Shown here: in pieces, positions 59,301-64,000 of the stretch | Layout of the letters: every line of letters begins with the position of its first letter | Numbering within the stretch: position 1 is the stretch's first letter | Origin: Plazaster borealis | Lineage: Eukaryota > Echinodermata > Asteroidea > Forcipulatida > Labidiasteridae | Assembly (NCBI GenBank): GCA_021014325.1 | Contig: CM037458.1 | Location: 23,605,063 to 23,669,062 of the forward strand | DNA length: 64,000 bases | Direction of reading: 5' to 3' | Notes under the pieces: model-generated | Databases searched by the model: none | The model's input: the letters and a program-made list of their open reading frames with translations, nothing else | What the model was told of the DNA's origin: nothing | Position numbers and translations under genes: made by a program

Positions 59301-60050
59301 TCTGGATGTTCTTTGACTTGTATGGCACCACTCAGACAATCAAAATCTTAGGTTAGTAAAAAGATTTCTCTTAGACAAGTATAAATGGGATTTAAAATAG
59401 ATGCTTTAAAACAATGGTGAATATAATGTGTGAGAAAACTTCCTGACCATGACTGGAGCAAAAACTAGATGTCTTGTACATTTCAGAACCACAACTTAAG
59501 ATTCTGTCTGACAAGATTCACACGTAAGTACCACAAAGTTACCTCAACATGAGATGTACAATCGTAAACATTTTGCAGTTATCTTAATCTAAGACAGAAA
59601 TCAATTTAAATTGTTCTTGCAGGTGCACTTAAAAACAGCCCTCCACCTCCAGTGCCATCACAGACTGACTGGGATGCAACTAATGATATCAATGTGAGTA
59701 TATTTGATGAAGCAGAAGGTGCAGCAGCCTTTGCATTACATGTACATGCAGAGGATCTTGAGAAGGTTCCAACTCCTCCTCCAAGACAACACTCTATATC
59801 TGCTGCTTCTAAAGCTAAATCTACCGAGGGTAAAATCCGGCGTCAACCACCCCCTCGTCCGACCAAACCGCCTCTAAGACAAGACAACGAGTGCACAGTA
59901 TGCTTTGAGAATCTCCCTGATGCAGTGTTCTATCGCTGCGGCCACATCTGTTGTTGCCTCGCCTGTGGAGTGAAACTTAAAGAGAGGGGAGATCCGTGTC
60001 CTCTATGCCGAGCTCCAATTCATGACATCATCAAATTCTACAAGACGTAG
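56313..60050 (+). CDS. NEURL1: NEURL1, neuralized-type E3 ubiquitin ligase (4 exons)
   Basis: Exons 56313-56361, 56989-57678, 58725-59351, 59623-60050; 597 residues (human NEURL1 574). The start MGQTSSS fits an N-myristoylation signal (Gly2, Ser6). A Ser/Arg-rich linker leads to neuralized repeat 1 (about 94-246; FHTIHGKNIVLSADHKTASR, PKYACPDLTGRAGNWAKAL). Repeat 2 is about 304-455 (HGCNIVLEEDKFVAERKA, DRKEYWVMTRDY, PLWMFFDLYGTTQTIKILG). A Pro-rich segment precedes the C-terminal C3HC4 RING (about 546-585): CTVC, CGH, C-x2-C and CPLC, ending IIKFYKT. Neuralized proteins ubiquitinate Delta/Jagged ligands and drive their endocytosis in Notch signalling. Nothing is missing. An overlapping 132-codon frame in exon 2 is a shadow. 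Confidence 0.95.
57825..58560. mobile_element. tRNA-derived SINE (reverse), split by a later insertion; NEURL1 intron 2
   Basis: The SINE tail CAAGGAAAACTGAGTGGGTAA (57838) and its head at 58433-58560 (GTTGAACAAAGAAAAATTGA, CCTGCGACCTCTGGATTAAC, CTACCAACTGAGCTATCTAG) are interrupted at 57863-58428. Read on the minus strand, the tRNA part has box A TAGCTCAGTTGG and box B GGTTCAAGTTC, and GGCTAGA pairs with TCTAGTC, like an altered tRNA-Lys. Confidence 0.8.
57863..58428. mobile_element. 566-bp MITE nested in the SINE, GGCC target duplication
   Basis: Terminal inverted repeats of about 29 bp with shared core AAAATAAATAACATGTTGCT (left) and its complement ending GTTATTTATTTTATGT (right). GGCC is present on both sides (57859-57862, 58429-58432). 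It contains a poly-A run and GATATGGCGGCCATCTTAG. No transposase. Confidence 0.8.
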
Positions 60051-60616
60051 GGGGGGTTGTACTTGTAGCCTCACATGTAACGTCGGCTTGGTACAATGAG
60101 AAACCAACAATAATCTTAGACCAATAAGGGCTTAGAACACAAACATAGCAATAACTCAGAGAGAAATTACATAAAATAAAATTAAAATAAGCAGAAATAC
60201 TACTGGATTTGTGATGGGTGATAAAAATACAGCCATCATGAATATGACTCATCTCTGGATATCATTTTTTCTGAAATGCTGCATTTAAAAAATAGTACCT
60301 TCTCTTAACCAAAACGAAGCTAAGTTTGTACCGAAGCAAATACACATACTACTGGATAAATGTGTAAAAATGTTGCCCAATTTTAGTCGAGTGCCAAAAT
60401 GGATTGTTTGATGACACCCAAGTTGTGTTATGAATTCGTGTTCTACACCAAGCTGACGTTATTATGATAAAGTGCTGCAGACTAACACGATGTAAGTAAT
60501 AACAAAGACAAATCAACTATCGGAGAAATCTTAAATACAAAGATGTTTTCTCCTTCGAGTTATTTCTTGGAACTATTTCTAAGCAACAAAAATATGATTC
60601 ATAACATTCTCATGCT
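60051..60616 (+). other. NEURL1 3' flank, likely 3' UTR
   Basis: AT-rich; AATAAA at about 60176 is a plausible poly-A signal. No gene seen. Confidence 0.45.
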
Positions 60617-60820
60617 GGGATCAATTTCACAAAGAGCTAAGATTGATCTTAGGGTGTGTATCAATTAAGGGGCTGTGTCGTCATGATCAAAGCAGACCTG
60701 TCGCTGTACATCACAGCCCCTTTAATTGCTAAGCGAAGTGTGATGTCACAATATAAATCGCTATGGCAATATTAACAACTCATCTTAAGATGAATATTAG
60801 TGCTTTGTGAAATCAAGACC
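60617..60820. mobile_element. MITE-like inverted repeat
   Basis: GATCAATTTCACAAAGAGCT and GATTGATCTTAGG pair loosely with CATCTTAAGATGAATATTAG and GCTTTGTGAAATCAAG. An inner pair, AATTAAGGGGCTGTG / ACAGCCCCTTTAATT, is stronger. A single end of the same family (CTTGATTTTACAAAACACTA) lies at 35190. Confidence 0.65.
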
Positions 60821-61540
60821 TTGTAATTATAAAGTAAGGATAGAAGATGATTCCATCGATACTTTTGGAGAGAGAATGTGATTGAAGTAAATTTGTTTGT
60901 TACAGTCTTCTACATATAATATGCACTTTTTATAAACCCACCATTCCTACTTTACATTTGTACAGCTTCACAGATATGACAAGAAAAATGGCATACTGTA
61001 CTTGTATACATGTATGTCATTGTAGAATGTATGATAAATGTTTATGCAGAGAAAAATTATTTCATGTATGTATGATATCGGAAGTTAGCAATTGAAGAAA
61101 GGTAGACAAGATAAATGCACTACTTTTATACGGAGCAACCAACATTGGATTCACACATTGAAGTGGTCAAACTTAAAAGGTATACATTTTCTCTTGAATT
61201 TAAAAACGTTGGAATCTCAATTGCAGAAATATGTATCTTGGCAGCAAATGAAACAATTTAAATTAAAATGAAAGATGTACATGTATGTATTTTATGCATT
61301 TTTATACATAATTTAGTCCCCTTGTAGAAGCAATATTATCTCACATTGATTGTAAATGATATTAAATATTCAAATAATTTATGAGATTAGTTTTAACGAG
61401 GATTTACAACTTAGGCATTGTTTACTCCCGGCTGGGGAACTGTGTATGAACCAAACTTTATGCAGTACAAGGACAGCTACGCATGCATAGCTAACATTCA
61501 ATGAGCTTGGATTTTATCTAACCAGCTGACATCAGTTCTC
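60821..61540. other. no gene recognised
   Basis: AT-rich sequence with several AATAAA-like and TGTATGTAT motifs; may be a long NEURL1 3' UTR. Confidence 0.35.
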
Positions 61541-61774
61541 AATAGACACAATCGGCGGCTTCAGTCACGTGACTCATAGTGGGTATACAATGTAAACAAA
61601 CCAAGCAAGCAACGTGCAGTGTGCGTGGAAAAGCATGGCTGCTTCCGAGTGCTTCTGCCTTAAGGTGGGAAGCAGCCACAGCTTGTCCATGCACACTGCA
61701 CATTGCTTGCTTGGTTTGTTTACATTGTATACCCACTGTGAGTCACGTGACCCTGGTCGCCAATTGTGTCTATT
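61541..61774. mobile_element. foldback element with 100-bp arms
   Basis: AATAGACACAATCGGCGGCT, GTGGGTATACAATGTAAACA and AACCAAGCAAGCAACGTGCA are mirrored by TGCACATTGCTTGCTTGGTT, TGTTTACATTGTATACCCAC and CCAATTGTGTCTATT. Both arms carry GTCACGTGAC. The 60-70 codon ORFs on both strands are by-products. Confidence 0.85.
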
Positions 61775-63625
61775 CATGGTGATACAGGAAAATCATTTTG
61801 ACACACAATGAGATAAGGAATTATTTCACTGTTCAAAGCAGATCTTTGCATTGAGGAAGTCATTTTGCCAAACGTCATTTTTGCTTAGCAGCTTTTGTGC
61901 TTCTACAAGCAGTTGTATGAAATTCGCCCCTGATGACATGAGAAAACAACAACTGTAAGACTGGCGTTTAAAATAATGTGTCTCCTAGAACGTTTGCCGT
62001 GGAGCTTTAAATGCTACAAAATGGACCACATTCTCACCATTCTTTATAAAAATGTTTAGCTTCTTTTTTGTACAAATATATATCTTTGGGTTTTCATTTT
62101 GCACATGTATATTGAGTTGTTTTTGTTTGTATATTGTTTGCGTGTATGTATATAAATACAAAATATATTAGCTTGATAAAAGATGTATATTGATTGTAAA
62201 GTAGTATAGTATAAACATTTCAAAAATTAAGACCAGTTCACATCAAATCCACGCACAAAACTACGAAAAGAAAGTATGTGAAAAAAGAAGAGTTTGGGTA
62301 TTATCAAATTCCCCTAATGTTGACTTTCAAAATACAAGTCCTTCATTTATAAACAAACCCTGGAAGAAATAGTTATTCAAATTCTGTTGTTCCGGTTTAG
62401 ATGAAGAAAGACAATATTGTTTTTTCAAGCAGGGCTGAACCAGTGTCTTCCAGGACACTTAAATAAAACAAAAACGTTATTTATAGATTATTTGTTTTGG
62501 AAACTTAAGTAAGATTTTGTTGGAAAAGGTCACTGTGTCATAATAACCAAGAGTGTATGTAATTAGTGTTTATAAAATTGCCATATAATATCCCTTGATT
62601 ATCATCCATTGTGTGGTGCTATTAATTCGGTATATTAAACCAATTATAGGAGACTCTAGTTGGCATTTTCACATTATTCTGTTAAGACCTTGTCCAATTC
62701 TTTGGACTGAAGCAAACATGTTAACTGACTAAGCATAGGCCTATACCAAGGAACCTTACACCATACAATACATGTCAATTTAGTTGGTTACCACACTCTA
62801 CAGTAAAGCATTTGCACAAAACAGCTCAAAGAAATTGGACTTGTTGGGTCGTTGTACAGCGTCATGTGTAGAGTAAGATGAGAAGAGTAGTAAGGTTTAG
62901 GAAAAGAAAAAAAACATATAGTTTCAGGTAACAACAATTGATTATTCTATTTACCTTCTATGATTCATAAGTTTGGTCTGGACATCAAGCAGTAGGTCTT
63001 ATACTTTGCTCCTTGTCAAGAGGTGAAGGCAAGTGGGCGGATCTTTGGTAGCTGAATTGGAAAGGGGGCATTAAACTTACACTGTTAGACTGGCATGCTG
63101 GACATAGTGGTGGGATAAATACCTCCCCTATCTCCGCCCCTACCTTATTTTGTCCAGTGATATGCTAGTTATAACAACTTCATACCAATATGTCATTTGT
63201 GAGTTATATTTGAATGTATCTGGTACAATGCCTTTTTAGGTCACAAGTGAATGTTAAATTTGATGTGTATGGGTGTTTGTCGTCTCTGATGTGACATAGC
63301 AACGCTGGATGTAGTATGAGGAATTCAAATTCAGCATTCATTTGTGACTGTGAGCAAGGCATTGTACCTGGACATCATTAGAATCTAACTCACAAATAGG
63401 TTATTGTGGCCATGTTGTGACATTCTTTGTATATGATATGATATTGTTTGTGTGATGTATGCATACCTCTCTGTTGTATTTCTATCATGTACCCTGATTT
63501 ACACTGCTATCAGATGATCATCCACTATACCTGATATGAAGTGCACTAATTTTAGGTCACAAATTATTAATTAAAATTAATAATGAGATATCCATTTGGT
63601 TCACTCGCATAACTTCTAAATAATT
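61775..63625. other. no gene recognised; one decayed MITE end
   Basis: AT-rich DNA. A degenerate family B end (AGCAGCTTTTGTGCTTCTAC, GTATGAAATTCGCCCC) lies at 61888-61930. Otherwise only short ORFs. Confidence 0.4.
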
Positions 63626-63767
63626 ATAGACCCCTTGCATATGATGTCACAAGCTCAAACACCGCCCTCACTGAGGTCAAAAGAAGACTTCTGATTGGGT
63701 GATGATTGTGGGTGGTGCATATTTCCAGTGTTTGTTCTTGGCGGTGGCAGCATGTGCAAGGGGTCTT
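63626..63767. mobile_element. MITE family C, single unit
   Basis: Ends TATAGACCCCTTGCATATGA and CATGTGCAAGGGGTCTTG. This is a one-unit element of 142 bp sharing only the terminal repeat and CTGAGGTCA with the composite copies. Confidence 0.8.
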
Positions 63768-64000
63768 GATTTACTAACCATGAACTAGTTACCAGTCAAA
63801 ATTCACTTGATTATGTATTGTGCTTGGCTGGTTTCCTGGGTGCTTGTTAGATAATCCTGCTTGGCATGGATTAATCTTCCTTAGCAGGAACAGGTTACCA
63901 GTCCAAATAGTATGTAATTAACATTACATGTGACTGGTTCCCTGATCATTTTTGCTTAGGAAAGACACAAGCTTAAAAGCGATATTTTTCTGATTTCTGT
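63768..64000. other. short imperfect duplication, no gene
   Basis: GTTACCAGTCAAAATTCAC at about 63788 and GTTACCAGTCCAAATAG at about 63893 each precede a TGGTTTCCTGG / TGGTTCCCTGA motif, suggesting two diverged units of about 105 bp. Confidence 0.4.

Noticed and set aside
61539..61811. Overlapping ORFs of 61-67 codons on both strands
   Set aside because: The foldback arms make mirror-image reading frames; no independent support.

Overview
This is a window of an animal nuclear genome, AT-rich and crowded with repeats. Five protein-coding genes can be assembled with GT/AG introns and consistent phases. Gene content (PYROXD2, ENO4, ANKRD53, TEX261, NEURL1 orthologues) and short repeats with palindromic ends point to an invertebrate deuterostome. 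An echinoderm such as a starfish is my best guess; that is inference, because no marker gene fixes the species.

Layout: 1-3660 is a palindrome-rich satellite with an inversion near 3.12-3.15 kb, followed by a C-rich minisatellite (3661-4430), low-complexity arrays, a 5'-truncated LINE and foldback elements up to about 11.3 kb. PYROXD2 runs 11494-21754 (+, 13 coding exons). Its intron 10 is almost wholly a 72-bp minisatellite of about 2.5 kb. ENO4 runs 35892-23326 (-, 12 coding exons), tail to tail with PYROXD2. A possible 5' UTR exon of ENO4 lies at 42.9 kb, on the far side of a decayed, non-autonomous LTR retrotransposon (37567-42361) whose internal ORF is built of 63-residue repeats.

ANKRD53 (43761-46128, +) and TEX261 (55795-50050, -) face each other tail to tail, an arrangement I recall from human 2p13.3. 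TEX261 and NEURL1 (56313-60050, +) are divergent with 517 bp between their start codons, suggesting a shared promoter. The last 4 kb hold the NEURL1 3' flank and three inverted-repeat elements.

The genes are not one pathway: a mitochondrial flavoprotein, a sperm-type enolase relative that has lost key catalytic residues, an ankyrin protein, an ER/Golgi cargo-sorting membrane protein and a Notch-pathway E3 ligase. The less ordinary material is in the repeats: a hairpin-chain satellite, several MITE families seen in multiple copies (one mobilised as a two-unit composite), nested insertions, and an LTR element that carries two primer-binding-site copies. All exon boundaries were read by eye; none has transcript support.
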